Source of the DNA: Streptococcus sp. oral taxon 058 str. F0407
GTDB taxonomy: Bacteria > Bacillota > Bacilli > Lactobacillales > Streptococcaceae
Length of the DNA stretch: 64,000 nt
NCBI RefSeq assembly: GCF_000235485.1
Contig: NZ_JH378889.1
Coordinates: 93,471 to 157,470 of the forward strand
Direction of reading: 5' to 3'
Part shown: piece by piece, positions 1 through 9,030 of the stretch
Numbering within the stretch: the stretch's first letter is position 1
How the letters are laid out: the number at the start of each line of letters is the position of its first letter
Notes under the pieces: generated by a model
What the model was told of the DNA's origin: nothing
What the model saw: only the letters and a program-made list of their open reading frames with translations
Database searches by the model: none
Translations under genes and position numbers: made by a program

Positions 1-29
1 AGTTTGCTCTTTGATTTTCATTGAGTATA
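1..29 (+). repeat. BOX element remnant (boxC end)
   Basis: The first 29 bases are the exact reverse complement of one end of the BOX copy at 34737-34839, so the window opens inside a BOX element. In the usual boxA-boxB-boxC reading this is the terminal part of boxC on the plus strand, ending GAGTATA. The rest lies outside the window. Confidence 0.8.
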
Positions 30-127
30 AGGAGCACGCTTTTGCTCAACTGATTCTAGGAAAGAATCACAATTTTACATTTAAAACGTTAAAAATAAAA
101 ATTTAAGTTAGAATGAGGTTTTACTTC

Positions 128-2773
128 ATGGAAAATGTTGTTGTACATATTATCTCACACAGTCACTGGGATCGTGAGTGGTACTTGCCTTTTGAAAGCC
201 ACCGTATGCAGTTGGTGGAGTTATTTGACAATCTTTTTGATCTTTTTGAAAATGATCCTGAGTTCAAGAGCTTCCACTTGGATGGACAAACCATTGTCCT
301 TGATGACTACTTGGAAATTCGTCCTGAAAATCGCGACAAAGTCCAACGTTACATCGACCAAGGAAAACTCAAAATTGGTCCCTTTTACATTTTGCAGGAT
401 GATTACTTGATTTCCAGCGAAGCCAATGTCCGCAATACCTTGATTGGTCAAGCAGAATGTGCAAAATGGGGCAAATCAACACAGATTGGTTACTTCCCAG
501 ATACCTTTGGAAATATGGGGCAAGCGCCTCAAATCCTTCAAAAATCAGGCATTCACGTGGCAGCCTTTGGTCGCGGTGTGAAGCCGATTGGATTTGATAA
601 CCAAGTCCTCGAAGATGAGCAGTTCACTTCCCAGTTTTCAGAAATGTACTGGCAGGGTGCAGACGGAAGTCGTGTTCTCGGAATCCTCTTTGCCAACTGG
701 TATAGTAATGGAAATGAAATTCCAGTGGATAAAGACGAGGCCTTGACCTTCTGGAAACAAAAATTGGCAGACGTGCGTGACTACGCTTCGACCAACCAAT
801 GGTTGATGATGAACGGATGTGACCACCAGCCTGTACAGCGAAATCTGAGTGAAGCCATTCGTGTGGCAAATGAACTCTTCCCAGATGTGACCTTTGTGCA
901 TAGTTCCTTTGATGACTATATCCACGCAGTAGAAAGTGCTCTGCCTGAGCAACTATCTACGGTTACAGGTGAGTTGACGAGCCAGGAAACAGATGGCTGG
1001 TACACACTTGCTAACACTTCTTCATCCCGTATTTACCTCAAACAAGCTTTCCAAGAAAATAGCAACCTGCTAGAACAAGTGGTGGAACCATTGACGGTCA
1101 TCACTGGCGGACATAACCACAAGGACCAGTTGACCTATGCTTGGAAAGTCCTTCTACAAAATGCGCCCCATGATAGTATCTGTGGCTGTAGCGTGGACGA
1201 AGTTCACCGCGAGATGGAGACACGTTTTGCCAAGGTCAACCAAGTTGGTAACTTTGTGAAAACTAATCTTCTCAATGAGTGGAAGGGTAAAATTGCAACC
1301 CAGGAAGCGCAAAGCGACCATCTCTTTACGGTTATCAATACAGGCTTGCATGACAAGGTTGACACTGTCAGCACAGTGATTGATGTGGCGACTTGTGATT
1401 TCAAGGAATTGCACCCAACAGAAGGTTATAAGAAAATGGCAGCCTTGACCTTACCAAGCTACCGTGTCGAAGACTTAGAAGGACATGCTGTAGAAGCGAA
1501 AATCGAAGACCTGGGAGCTAACTTTGAGTATGATTTGCCAAAAGACAAGTTCCGTCAGGCTCGTATCGCTCGACAAGTGCGCGTGACAGTGCCTGTTCAT
1601 CTAGCACCACTTTCTTGGACAACCTTCCAATTGCTTGAAGGAGAGCAAGAACACCGTGACGGTATTTACCAAAATGGAGTGATTGATACCCCATTTGTAA
1701 CGGTAAGTGTGGATGAAAACGTCACGGTCTACGACAAGACAACTCATGAAGCTTATGAAGATGTTATTCGCTTTGAAGACCGTGGTGACATTGGAAATGA
1801 GTACATTTATTTCCAACCAAAGGGAACAGAGCCTATCTATGCAGAACTCAAAGGTTATGAAGTCTTGGAAAATACAGCTCGTTTTGCCAAGATCTTGCTC
1901 AAGCATGAATTGACAATTCCAGTCAGTGCAGACGAAAAATTGGATGCAGAACAAAGAGGCATCATCGAGTTTATGACGCGTGAAGCTGGGCGCTCAGAAG
2001 AGTTGACAACCCTTCCTCTGGAAACAGAGATGACTGTCTTTGTTGATAATCCACAAATCCGCTTCAAGACTCGCTTTACTAACACAGCCAAGGACCACCG
2101 TATCCGTCTCTTGGTTAAGACTCATAACACGCGTCCAAGCAATGACTCTGAAAGCATCTATGAGGTAGTAACACGACCAAACAAACCAGCTGCTTCTTGG
2201 GAAAATCCTGAAAATCCACAACACCAACAAGCCTTTGTCAGCCTTTATGATGATGAAAAAGGAGTGACGGTGGCCAATAAAGGATTGCACGAGTATGAAA
2301 TCCTTGGAGATGATACCATTGCCGTGACCATTCTTCGTGCCTCAGGTGAGTTAGGTGACTGGGGTTACTTCCCAACACCAGAAGCTCAGTGCTTGCGTGA
2401 GTTTGAAGTCGAGTATGCTCTCGAATGCCACCAAGCCCAAGAACGTTTCTCAGCTTTCCGTCGTGCCAAAGCCTTCCAAACACCATTCACTAGTCTTCAG
2501 GTTGCTAAACAAGAAGGAAGTGTTGCTGCGACTGGTAGCCTCTTGAGTCATGCGGCACTCAGCTTACCACAGGTTTGCCCAACAGCCTTTAAAGTGGCGG
2601 AAAATGAAGAAGGATATGTACTCCGTTACTACAATATGAGTCAAGAAAATGTGCGTATTTCAGAACACCAACAAACCATTCTTGACTTACTTGAAAGACC
2701 ATATCCAGTTCATTCAGGACTATTAGCGCCACAAGAAATTCGCACAGAATTGATTAAAAAAGAAGAGATTTAA
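128..2773 (+). CDS. GH38 alpha-mannosidase
   Basis: An 881-residue cytoplasmic family GH38 retaining alpha-mannosidase, expected to trim mannose from imported N-glycan fragments. The N-terminal HSHWDREW motif (residues 11-18) supplies zinc ligands His13 and Asp15. PDTFGNMGQ carries the likely nucleophile Asp125, and NAPHDS near residue 345 gives another zinc-site histidine. There is no signal peptide. The start at 128 has GAGG about 9 bases upstream; an in-frame ATG at 113 lacks a ribosome binding site. Length is typical of bacterial GH38. It is followed by a ROK kinase and a GH20 hexosaminidase, the same order as pneumococcal SP_2143-SP_2141 (from memory), which supports a role in N-glycan catabolism. 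Confidence 0.95.
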   Translation: MENVVVHIISHSHWDREWYLPFESHRMQLVELFDNLFDLFENDPEFKSFHLDGQTIVLDDYLEIRPENRDKVQRYIDQGKLKIGPFYILQDDYLISSEANVRNTLIGQAECAKWGKSTQIGYFPDTFGNMGQAPQILQKSGIHVAAFGRGVKPIGFDNQVLEDEQFTSQFSEMYWQGADGSRVLGILFANWYSNGNEIPVDKDEALTFWKQKLADVRDYASTNQWLMMNGCDHQPVQRNLSEAIRVANELFPDVTFVHSSFDDYIHAVESALPEQLSTVTGELTSQETDGWYTLANTSSSRIYLKQAFQENSNLLEQVVEPLTVITGGHNHKDQLTYAWKVLLQNAPHDSICGCSVDEVHREMETRFAKVNQVGNFVKTNLLNEWKGKIATQEAQSDHLFTVINTGLHDKVDTVSTVIDVATCDFKELHPTEGYKKMAALTLPSYRVEDLEGHAVEAKIEDLGANFEYDLPKDKFRQARIARQVRVTVPVHLAPLSWTTFQLLEGEQEHRDGIYQNGVIDTPFVTVSVDENVTVYDKTTHEAYEDVIRFEDRGDIGNEYIYFQPKGTEPIYAELKGYEVLENTARFAKILLKHELTIPVSADEKLDAEQRGIIEFMTREAGRSEELTTLPLETEMTVFVDNPQIRFKTRFTNTAKDHRIRLLVKTHNTRPSNDSESIYEVVTRPNKPAASWENPENPQHQQAFVSLYDDEKGVTVANKGLHEYEILGDDTIAVTILRASGELGDWGYFPTPEAQCLREFEVEYALECHQAQERFSAFRRAKAFQTPFTSLQVAKQEGSVAATGSLLSHAALSLPQVCPTAFKVAENEEGYVLRYYNMSQENVRISEHQQTILDLLERPYPVHSGLLAPQEIRTELIKKEEI

Positions 2774-2816
2774 GATTTGAAAGTGTTTTATAACTAATAC
2801 TATGAGATAGAAAGGA

Positions 2817-2858
2817 GGGGCGAAAAGGTAAGAACTAACTGCTGATTCGCCCCTTTTT
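2817..2858 (+). terminator. Hairpin with T-tract just before the ROK gene
   Basis: GGGGCGAA (2817-2824) pairs perfectly with TTCGCCCC (2846-2853), followed by five T. This looks like a rho-independent terminator or attenuator. It sits directly against the ATG at 2859, and the only good Shine-Dalgarno sequence nearby (AAAGGAGG, 2811-2818) runs into the hairpin's 5' arm. Confidence 0.65.
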
Positions 2859-2870
2859 ATGGTAAAAACA

Positions 2871-3740
2871 ATGACCATTGCAACCATTGATATCGGAGGG
2901 ACTGGGATTAAGTTTGCCAGTCTGACTCCTGATGGAAAAATACTAGATAAGACAAGTACACCGACACCAGAAAACTTGGAGGATTTACTAGCTTGGCTAG
3001 ACCAACGTCTGTCAGAGCAGGATTATAACGGCATTGCTATGAGCGTTCCAGGCGCGGTCAATCAAGAAACAGGTGTGATTGAGGGAATCAGTGCCGTGCC
3101 TTACATCCATGGTTTTTCTTGGTATGAGGCGCTTGCCCATCATCAGCTACCTGTCCATCTAGAAAATGATGCCAACTGCGTTGGACTTAGTGAACTGCTA
3201 GCACATCCAGAGCTTGAAAATGCAGCCTGTGTCGTGATTGGGACAGGAATCGGCGGTGCCATGATTATCAATGGCAAGCTTCACCGAGGTCGCCATGGCT
3301 TAGGTGGAGAGTTTGGTTATATGACAACCATTGAACCAGCTGAAAAACTCAACAACTGGTCGCAACTAGCGTCTACAGGAAACATGGTTCGATACGTAAT
3401 TGAAAAATCTGGTCAGACTGACTGGGACGGTCGCAAGATTTACCAAGAGGCTGCAACTGGGAATGCTCTTTGCCAAGAAGCTATTGAGCGCATGAATCGC
3501 AATCTGGCTCAAGGCTTGCTCAATATCCAGTATCTTATCGATCCAGATGTCATTAGTCTGGGAGGCTCTATCAGTCAAAATCCAGATTTTATCCAAGGGG
3601 TCAAAAAAGCTGTCGATGAATTTGTCGAAACCTACGAAGAATACACGGTCGCACCAGTTATCCAAGCTTGCACCTATCACGCAGATGCCAATCTTTACGG
3701 TGCCCTTGTCAACTGGCTACAGGAGGAAAATCAATGGTAA
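2871..3740 (+). CDS. ROK-family sugar kinase
   Basis: A ROK-family (glucokinase-like) kinase of about 289 residues that probably phosphorylates a sugar released by the neighbouring glycosidases. The N-terminal [10 protein letters not shown] phosphate-binding motif, the catalytic-site motif LENDANC, and GTGIGGAMI followed by GEFGYM are all present. The cysteine-rich zinc motif of many ROK proteins (CxCGxxGCxE) is absent; the corresponding stretch reads LNNWSQLAS, so this looks like a zinc-free member. Start is uncertain: ATG 2871 gives [13 protein letters not shown] 2859 adds four residues, and neither has a clear ribosome binding site because a hairpin ends at 2858. Its end overlaps the GH20 start. 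Confidence 0.85.
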   Translation: MTIATIDIGGTGIKFASLTPDGKILDKTSTPTPENLEDLLAWLDQRLSEQDYNGIAMSVPGAVNQETGVIEGISAVPYIHGFSWYEALAHHQLPVHLENDANCVGLSELLAHPELENAACVVIGTGIGGAMIINGKLHRGRHGLGGEFGYMTTIEPAEKLNNWSQLASTGNMVRYVIEKSGQTDWDGRKIYQEAATGNALCQEAIERMNRNLAQGLLNIQYLIDPDVISLGGSISQNPDFIQGVKKAVDEFVETYEEYTVAPVIQACTYHADANLYGALVNWLQEENQW

Positions 3741-5614
3741 CATTTACAGGACTTAGTCCCAAACAAGAGCAAGCATTAGACTTGCTTAAGAAGCATATTT
3801 CGCTAGCAGATGTAGAGATAGCAGTCGCTCAGTCTGACCAAGCCTCTATCTCTATCAAGGGTGAGGGTAGCCACTATCAACTAACTTATGGCAAACCGCA
3901 CCAACTATACCGCGCCTTGTCCTTGTTGGCAACAGCTTTAGTAGAAGGTGATAAGGTAGAGATTGAAGAACAAGCTGCTTATGAAGATTTGGCTTACATG
4001 GCAGACTGTTCCCGAAATGCAGTGCTAAATGTCGCTTCTGCCAAACAGATGATTGAGGTCTTGGCTCTCATGGGTTATTCAACCTTTGAGTTTTACATGG
4101 AAGACACCTACCAGATTGAGGGGCAACCCTACTTTGGTTATTTCCGTGGTGCCTATTCGGCTGAGGAGTTGCAGGAAATAGAAGCCTACGCCCAGCAGTT
4201 TGACATGACCTTTGTGCCTTGCATCCAGACCTTGGCTCATTTGTCGGCCTTCGTTAAATGGGGTGTCAAAGAAGTGCAGGAACTCCGTGATGTGGAGGAC
4301 ATTCTCCTTATCGGCGAAGAAAAGGTTTATGACCTGATTGACGGGATGTTTGCCACTCTGTCTAAGCTGCAGACACGCAAGGTCAATATCGGGATGGATG
4401 AAGCCCACTTGGTTGGTTTGGGACGCTACCTCATCTTGAATGGTGTTGTGGACCGTAGTCTCCTCATGTGTCAACACTTGGAGCGCGTGCTGGATATTGC
4501 CGATAAGTATGGTTTCCACTGCCAAATGTGGAGCGATATGTTCTTCAAACTCATGTCAGCAGATGGCCAGTACGATCGCGATGTGGAAATTCCTGAAGAA
4601 ACTCGTGTCTACCTAGACCGTCTCAAAGATCGTGTAACCTTGGTTTATTGGGATTATTACCAAGATAGCGAAGAAAAGTACAATCGTAATTTCCGCAATC
4701 ACCACAAGATTAGCCAAGATATCGCCTTTGCAGGGGGAGCTTGGAAGTGGATTGGTTTCACACCCAACAACCATTTCAGCCGTCTCATCGCTATCGAGGC
4801 CAATAAAGCCTGTCGTGCTAATCAGATCAAAGAAGTCATCGTGACTGGTTGGGGGGACAATGGTGGCGAGACAGCCCAGTTTTCTATCCTACCCAGCTTG
4901 CAGATCTGGGCAGAACTCTGCTACCGCAATGACCTAGACCGTTTGTCTGCTCATTTCCAGACCAATACAGGTTTATCAATTGAGGACTTCATGCAGATTG
5001 ACCTAGCCAACCTCTTGCCAGACCTACCAGACAATCTCAGTGGGATCAACCCTAACCGCTATGTCTTTTATCAGGATGTTCTCTGTCCGATCCTTGACCG
5101 ACACATGACACCTGAACAGGACAAACCTCATTTCGCTCAGGCAGCTGAGATTCTCTCTGACATTAAAGAAAAAGCTGGGAACTATGCCTATCTCTTTGAA
5201 ACTCAGGCTCAGTTGAACCAGATTTTAAGCAGTAAAGTGGATGTGGGACGACGCATCCGTGAAGCTTATAAAGCTGGTGACAAAGTCAGCTTGCAGCAAA
5301 TTGCCAGACAAGAATTGCCAAAACTCAGAAGTGAGATTGAACACTTCCATGCCCTCTTTAGCCACCAATGGTTGAAAGAAAACAAGGTCTTTGGTTTGGA
5401 TACGGTCGATATCCGTATGGGCGGACTCTTGCAACGAATCAAGCGAGCAGAGAGTCGCATCGAGGCTTATCTGGCAGACCAGATTGATAGCATCGAAGAA
5501 TTAGAAGTCGAAATCCTTCCATTTAACGATTTTTATGGAGACAAGGACTTTTCAGCCACAACAGCCAACCAGTGGCATACCATTGCGACAGCTTCGACGA
5601 TTTATACGACCTAG
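3734..5614 (+). CDS. GH20 beta-N-acetylhexosaminidase (GH20C-like)
   Basis: A 626-residue cytoplasmic exo-beta-hexosaminidase of family GH20, likely removing terminal GlcNAc/GalNAc from imported oligosaccharides. The family's catalytic Asp-Glu pair is visible in NIGMDEAH (about residues 222-223). There is no signal peptide, unlike the large cell-wall StrH enzymes, which points to the intracellular GH20C type of S. pneumoniae (SP_2141, from memory). The start is fixed by AGGAGG at 3721-3726. The ATG overlaps the last two codons of the ROK gene, a translationally coupled arrangement. A terminator follows at 5635. Confidence 0.92.
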   Translation: MVTFTGLSPKQEQALDLLKKHISLADVEIAVAQSDQASISIKGEGSHYQLTYGKPHQLYRALSLLATALVEGDKVEIEEQAAYEDLAYMADCSRNAVLNVASAKQMIEVLALMGYSTFEFYMEDTYQIEGQPYFGYFRGAYSAEELQEIEAYAQQFDMTFVPCIQTLAHLSAFVKWGVKEVQELRDVEDILLIGEEKVYDLIDGMFATLSKLQTRKVNIGMDEAHLVGLGRYLILNGVVDRSLLMCQHLERVLDIADKYGFHCQMWSDMFFKLMSADGQYDRDVEIPEETRVYLDRLKDRVTLVYWDYYQDSEEKYNRNFRNHHKISQDIAFAGGAWKWIGFTPNNHFSRLIAIEANKACRANQIKEVIVTGWGDNGGETAQFSILPSLQIWAELCYRNDLDRLSAHFQTNTGLSIEDFMQIDLANLLPDLPDNLSGINPNRYVFYQDVLCPILDRHMTPEQDKPHFAQAAEILSDIKEKAGNYAYLFETQAQLNQILSSKVDVGRRIREAYKAGDKVSLQQIARQELPKLRSEIEHFHALFSHQWLKENKVFGLDTVDIRMGGLLQRIKRAESRIEAYLADQIDSIEELEVEILPFNDFYGDKDFSATTANQWHTIATASTIYTT

Positions 5615-5634
5615 AAATTTATCACAGATAGTTA

Positions 5635-5668
5635 AACATCTCCTTTTAAATACATGGAGATGTTTTTT
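5635..5668 (+). terminator. Rho-independent terminator after GH20
   Basis: AACATCTCC (5635-5643) pairs with GGAGATGTT (5656-5664), then a T-run. It ends the mannosidase-ROK-GH20 unit. Confidence 0.85.
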
Positions 5669-5695
5669 GATTTGGAGATAGGGTAGGAGTATAAT
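5667..5695 (+). promoter_or_regulatory. Promoter of the DUF4767-like lipoprotein
   Basis: A -35 TTGATT (5667-5672) and -10 TATAAT (5690-5695) lie 17 bases apart. They start inside the T-run of the preceding terminator and lead into the lipoprotein gene. Confidence 0.75.
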
Positions 5696-5729
5696 GAAGG
5701 TATAAAGATAATAGTTTGGAGGTCTGACC

Positions 5730-6845
5730 ATGAAAAAGCTACTACTAGTCCTAGGTGCGAGTATGCTAGTTTTATCTGCTTGCCATAAAACGACAGAGGA
5801 TAGAGCAACTAGTCCGTCAATACCAAAGGAGCAACAAACCAAGGAAACAACCGACTATTTTCACTATCTAGCAGATTCCTATCAAAAGGCTCTTTCCCAC
5901 GAAAAAGAATCCAAGGATACAACCGTCCAATCACCTATGGCTGCTACAGTTGCAGCCATGGAAGAGCTTCAGTTGTCTAATCCGACTGACCAAGCCTTGA
6001 TTATGAAGAACTACTCGGATTTTCAGAAGCTAATCCAATACAATGCCGAAAAGTGGGAGGAAGAGTTTGCAAGCTGGGCTTCTTCTATGGGGCAGTCCTA
6101 TCATAGACTAGAGCATACAAACTTTGATGAAAAAAATGAACTAATCAAAAAATTAGAAACTACAACAGTCTCTCAGAAAAGTGTCAAATGGAATGTTTTT
6201 GGAGTATCGAGTGACAATGCTTATGACTACTTGATTTTGGATGCCTACTATGACAATCAGGGTAAACATTTCTACCTATTTACACTGAAGGATGGGCAAG
6301 CACAGGTCTTGCATACAGATAAGACGCTAGAAACTATCAGTACTGCAAACTTTGAAGAGACTGAGAACACAGATTTAGCGCAACGTTTTAAGGAGTTCCT
6401 TTTCAAAACGAGTGTAACTATAGAGGATAAGCCGGTTGCAGATAATAGGTCTCTAAGAGACAAGATAAAAAAAGCTATGGAATCCTACTCGGATAGTAAA
6501 GGTGAAGTATTCAAGTCAACCAATTTGGCCACCTATGGTAAGTACTATGGGCTTGCAGTCCCGGATCAGATTATGCAATTTGGGCAAGTGGATGGGATGA
6601 ATTATACTTTTAAATGGTATGGGTATATTGCAGGTTCAGGTTCTAGCCGGTTCGATATCCTAGCTTGCTATGTGAATGAAGCAGGGACAGAGGTGATTCT
6701 CTTTGGTTACAAGGATGGCAATCCTGCTCTTTTACACACAGAAGGACAGCCGGATATTGAGAAAAACGAATCAGGGGCTATCATAAATGCTCAGGTTCAT
6801 TTTGTTGTGTTTCATCATCCAGTACTGGAACAAGTTTTCAATTAG
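5730..6845 (+). CDS. Lipoprotein, DUF4767-like
   Basis: A 371-residue predicted lipoprotein. The signal peptide MKKLLLVLGASMLVLSAC ends in the lipobox LSAC, so Cys18 would be lipidated and the protein anchored on the outer membrane face. A Ser/Thr/Lys/Glu-rich linker (about residues 19-55) follows. The body contains a WASSMGQSYHRL segment that resembles the DUF4767 family, and the stretch near GKYYGLAVP may be a second related domain. No catalytic motif is evident and I cannot assign a function. TTTGGAGG precedes the ATG. It has its own promoter (5667-5695) and terminator (6914-6943), so it is probably monocistronic although it sits between glycan-degrading enzymes and a sugar importer. Confidence 0.8.
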   Translation: MKKLLLVLGASMLVLSACHKTTEDRATSPSIPKEQQTKETTDYFHYLADSYQKALSHEKESKDTTVQSPMAATVAAMEELQLSNPTDQALIMKNYSDFQKLIQYNAEKWEEEFASWASSMGQSYHRLEHTNFDEKNELIKKLETTTVSQKSVKWNVFGVSSDNAYDYLILDAYYDNQGKHFYLFTLKDGQAQVLHTDKTLETISTANFEETENTDLAQRFKEFLFKTSVTIEDKPVADNRSLRDKIKKAMESYSDSKGEVFKSTNLATYGKYYGLAVPDQIMQFGQVDGMNYTFKWYGYIAGSGSSRFDILACYVNEAGTEVILFGYKDGNPALLHTEGQPDIEKNESGAIINAQVHFVVFHHPVLEQVFN

Positions 6846-6913
6846 TGAAGAGGAAATACACTTATCGTATGCAAAGCGTTTCTCGTGAAACATCCTTCTT
6901 ATATAAAAAATTT

Positions 6914-6943
6914 CTCCACATAAAATAATTTGTGGAGTTTTTT
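6914..6943 (+). terminator. Terminator after the DUF4767-like lipoprotein
   Basis: CTCCACA (6914-6920) pairs with TGTGGAG (6931-6937), followed by a T-run. Confidence 0.85.
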
Positions 6944-6956
6944 CTATAATTAGTAG

Positions 6957-7005
6957 TTTAACCTAGCCTTCAAATAGGAGTATACTAATAATGTAATCGT
7001 TATCA
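6957..7005 (+). promoter_or_regulatory. ngtP1 promoter with overlapping cre site
   Basis: A -35-like TTTAAC (6957-6962) and -10 TATACT (6981-6986) are separated by 18 bases. ATGTAATCGTTATCA at 6991-7005 matches all defined positions of the CcpA consensus WTGNAANCGNWNNCW and covers the expected transcription start. Carbon catabolite repression of the importer is inferred. Confidence 0.75.
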
Positions 7006-7056
7006 AACCTAAAAATTCGATGAAATCAGTTTTTAGGAATAAAAAGGGAGGAAATT

Positions 7057-7986
7057 ATGAAAAAGTTTTCAAAGACCTTGAGAGATAACTGGATTTTTCT
7101 CTTGATGGTTTTACCAGGGGCACTTTGGTTGATTCTATTCTTCTACATCCCAGTATTTGGAAATGTGGTCGCCTTTAAAGACTACCATATGAGTGGTGAA
7201 GGATTTATCCACAGTATTATGAATAGTAAGTGGGTCGGCCTCGATAACTTTAAGTTCTTGTTTAGTTCTAAAGATGCTTTTATTATCACTCGTAATACCG
7301 TTCTTTACAACCTTGGATTTATCTTTATCGGTTTGATTGTGTCGGTGGGTATTGCTATCATCCTCAGTGAGCTCCGTTCTAAGAGAATGGTTAAAATCTT
7401 CCAAACATCTATGTTATTCCCTTACTTCTTATCATGGGTTATCATCAGTTTCTTTACAGATGCTTTCCTAAACATTGACAAAGGGGTTATCAACCGTTTC
7501 TTGGAAACCATTGGCATGAAGGAAGTCAACTTCTACGCTGACTTAGGCATTTGGCCATATCTTCTCCTTTTCCTAGGTATTTGGAAAGGATTTGGATATA
7601 GCAGTGTCATGTACTATGCGACGATCATGGGAATTGACCCAACCTACTACGAAGCAGCAACAGTGGACGGGGCTAGCAAGTGGCAACGAATTCGCAACGT
7701 AACCATTCCTCAGTTGACTCCACTTGTGACAGTTTTGACCATTCTTGCAGTCGGAAATATCTTCCGTGCAGACTTTGGTCTCTTTTATCAAATCCCGCAC
7801 AATGCTGGTCAGCTTTACAATGTAACCAACGTTTTGGACGTATATGTCTTTAATGGTTTGACTCAGACTGCAGATATCGGTATGGCTTCAGCAGCCGGTC
7901 TTTATCAATCCGTTGTCGGTTTGATACTGGTTATCCTATCAAACTTGCTTGCAAGACGAGTCGATCCAAACTCAGCACTATTCTAG
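7057..7986 (+). CDS. ngtP1: ABC oligosaccharide importer permease 1 (NgtP1-like)
   Basis: A 309-residue inner-membrane permease of the LplB/CUT1 type with about six transmembrane segments. The cytoplasmic EAA loop, which contacts the ATPase, reads YYEAATVDGASKWQRI (about residues 198-213). AGGGAGG precedes the start. Genes for a second permease and a binding lipoprotein follow. No ATP-binding subunit is encoded nearby, so it presumably uses a shared sugar ATPase of the MsmK type encoded elsewhere. It resembles pneumococcal SP_0090 of the system described as the N-glycan transporter NgtS/P1/P2 (from memory). The adjacent mannosidase and hexosaminidase fit that substrate. Confidence 0.9.
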   Translation: MKKFSKTLRDNWIFLLMVLPGALWLILFFYIPVFGNVVAFKDYHMSGEGFIHSIMNSKWVGLDNFKFLFSSKDAFIITRNTVLYNLGFIFIGLIVSVGIAIILSELRSKRMVKIFQTSMLFPYFLSWVIISFFTDAFLNIDKGVINRFLETIGMKEVNFYADLGIWPYLLLFLGIWKGFGYSSVMYYATIMGIDPTYYEAATVDGASKWQRIRNVTIPQLTPLVTVLTILAVGNIFRADFGLFYQIPHNAGQLYNVTNVLDVYVFNGLTQTADIGMASAAGLYQSVVGLILVILSNLLARRVDPNSALF

Positions 7987-7999
7987 AAAGGAGGAAAGC

Positions 8000-8923
8000 A
8001 TGGCAGAAAAGAAAATCAAAAAAGAAAAAATCGATAATGTCGGCATTCACTCCTTTAGTAAGAAGGCAGATATCTTCTTTAGTATCATCTCTGGTTTGAT
8101 TGCTCTTTCTTGTATCTTGCCCTTTATCTTTGTCATCATGATTTCTATCACAGATGAAAAGAGCATCCTTCAACATGGATATAGCTTTTTCCCATCACAG
8201 TTTGGATTAGATGGCTTCGAGTTTTTGGCTCAGTTTAAAGATAAGATTTTACAAGCGCTCTTTATCTCAGTATTTGTAACAGTAGTTGGAACAGTGACCA
8301 ACGTCTTTATCACAACCACCTATGCCTACGCCATCTCACGGACAACCTTTAAGTACCGCAGATTCTTTACGATCTTTGCCCTTCTTAGTATGTTGTTCAA
8401 TGCTGGTTTGGTACCAGGTTATATCGTGGTCACTCGTTTGCTTCAACTTGGTGATACCGTTTGGGCCTTGATTGTTCCCATGCTCCTCTCACCATTCAAC
8501 ATCATCTTGATGCGTTCCTTCTTCAAGAAGACCATTCCAGAAGCCATTCTGGAGTCCGCTCGTATCGATGGTGCTAGTGAAGCCCGGATCTTCTTCCAGA
8601 TCTGTTTGCCATTGTCACTTCCAGGTATCGCAACCATCACGCTTTTGACAGCTCTTGGTTTTTGGAATGACTGGTTCAACGCCCTTCTTTATATCAAGAG
8701 TGACAACTTGTATCCATTGCAATATTTGCTTATGCAAATCCAACAAAATATGGACTACATTGCCAAAGCAGTCGGCCTATCTGGTCAACTGGGAGTTGCT
8801 CTACCAAAAGAAACAGGACGTATGGCCATGGTTGTGGTTGCAACCCTTCCAATCGCGATTCTGTATCCATTCTTCCAACGCTACTTTGTAAAAGGTTTGA
8901 CCATCGGTGGTGTGAAAGAATAG
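8000..8923 (+). CDS. ngtP2: ABC oligosaccharide importer permease 2 (NgtP2-like)
   Basis: A 307-residue permease of the YtcP/LplC type. After a lysine-rich cytoplasmic N-terminus (MAEKKIKKEK) come about six membrane segments. The EAA loop reads EAILESARIDGASEARIF, and the GGVKE C-terminus is typical of this permease group. AAAGGAGG, 14 bases after the stop of permease 1, fixes the start at 8000; a longer in-frame version would overlap the previous gene with no ribosome binding site. It should pair with NgtP1 to form the transmembrane channel. Two hairpins separate it from the binding-protein gene. Confidence 0.9.
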   Translation: MAEKKIKKEKIDNVGIHSFSKKADIFFSIISGLIALSCILPFIFVIMISITDEKSILQHGYSFFPSQFGLDGFEFLAQFKDKILQALFISVFVTVVGTVTNVFITTTYAYAISRTTFKYRRFFTIFALLSMLFNAGLVPGYIVVTRLLQLGDTVWALIVPMLLSPFNIILMRSFFKKTIPEAILESARIDGASEARIFFQICLPLSLPGIATITLLTALGFWNDWFNALLYIKSDNLYPLQYLLMQIQQNMDYIAKAVGLSGQLGVALPKETGRMAMVVVATLPIAILYPFFQRYFVKGLTIGGVKE

Positions 8924-8931
8924 GACTTGCT

Positions 8932-8979
8932 GAGAAACATCGTTTCTCCCTTCCCAACTTCATCTTAGTGGCTGAAGTT
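8932..8979 (+). other. Two intercistronic stem-loops before ngtS
   Basis: GAGAAAC (8932-8938) pairs with GTTTCTC (8942-8948) across a 3-base loop. AACTTCA (8956-8962) pairs with TGAAGTT (8973-8979). Neither has a clean T-tract, so they look like RNA processing or stability hairpins rather than full terminators. They could give the binding protein a higher mRNA level than the permeases. Confidence 0.6.
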
Positions 8980-9030
8980 AAAATCATTAAATCGTTTATA
9001 AGTTTAAAAATAAAAAAAGGAGTTTTTATC

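Noticed and set aside
6869..6886. cre-like ATGCAAAGCGTTTCTCG after the DUF4767-like gene.
   Set aside because: It has one base too many between AA and CG for the consensus, and lies before a terminator rather than at a promoter.
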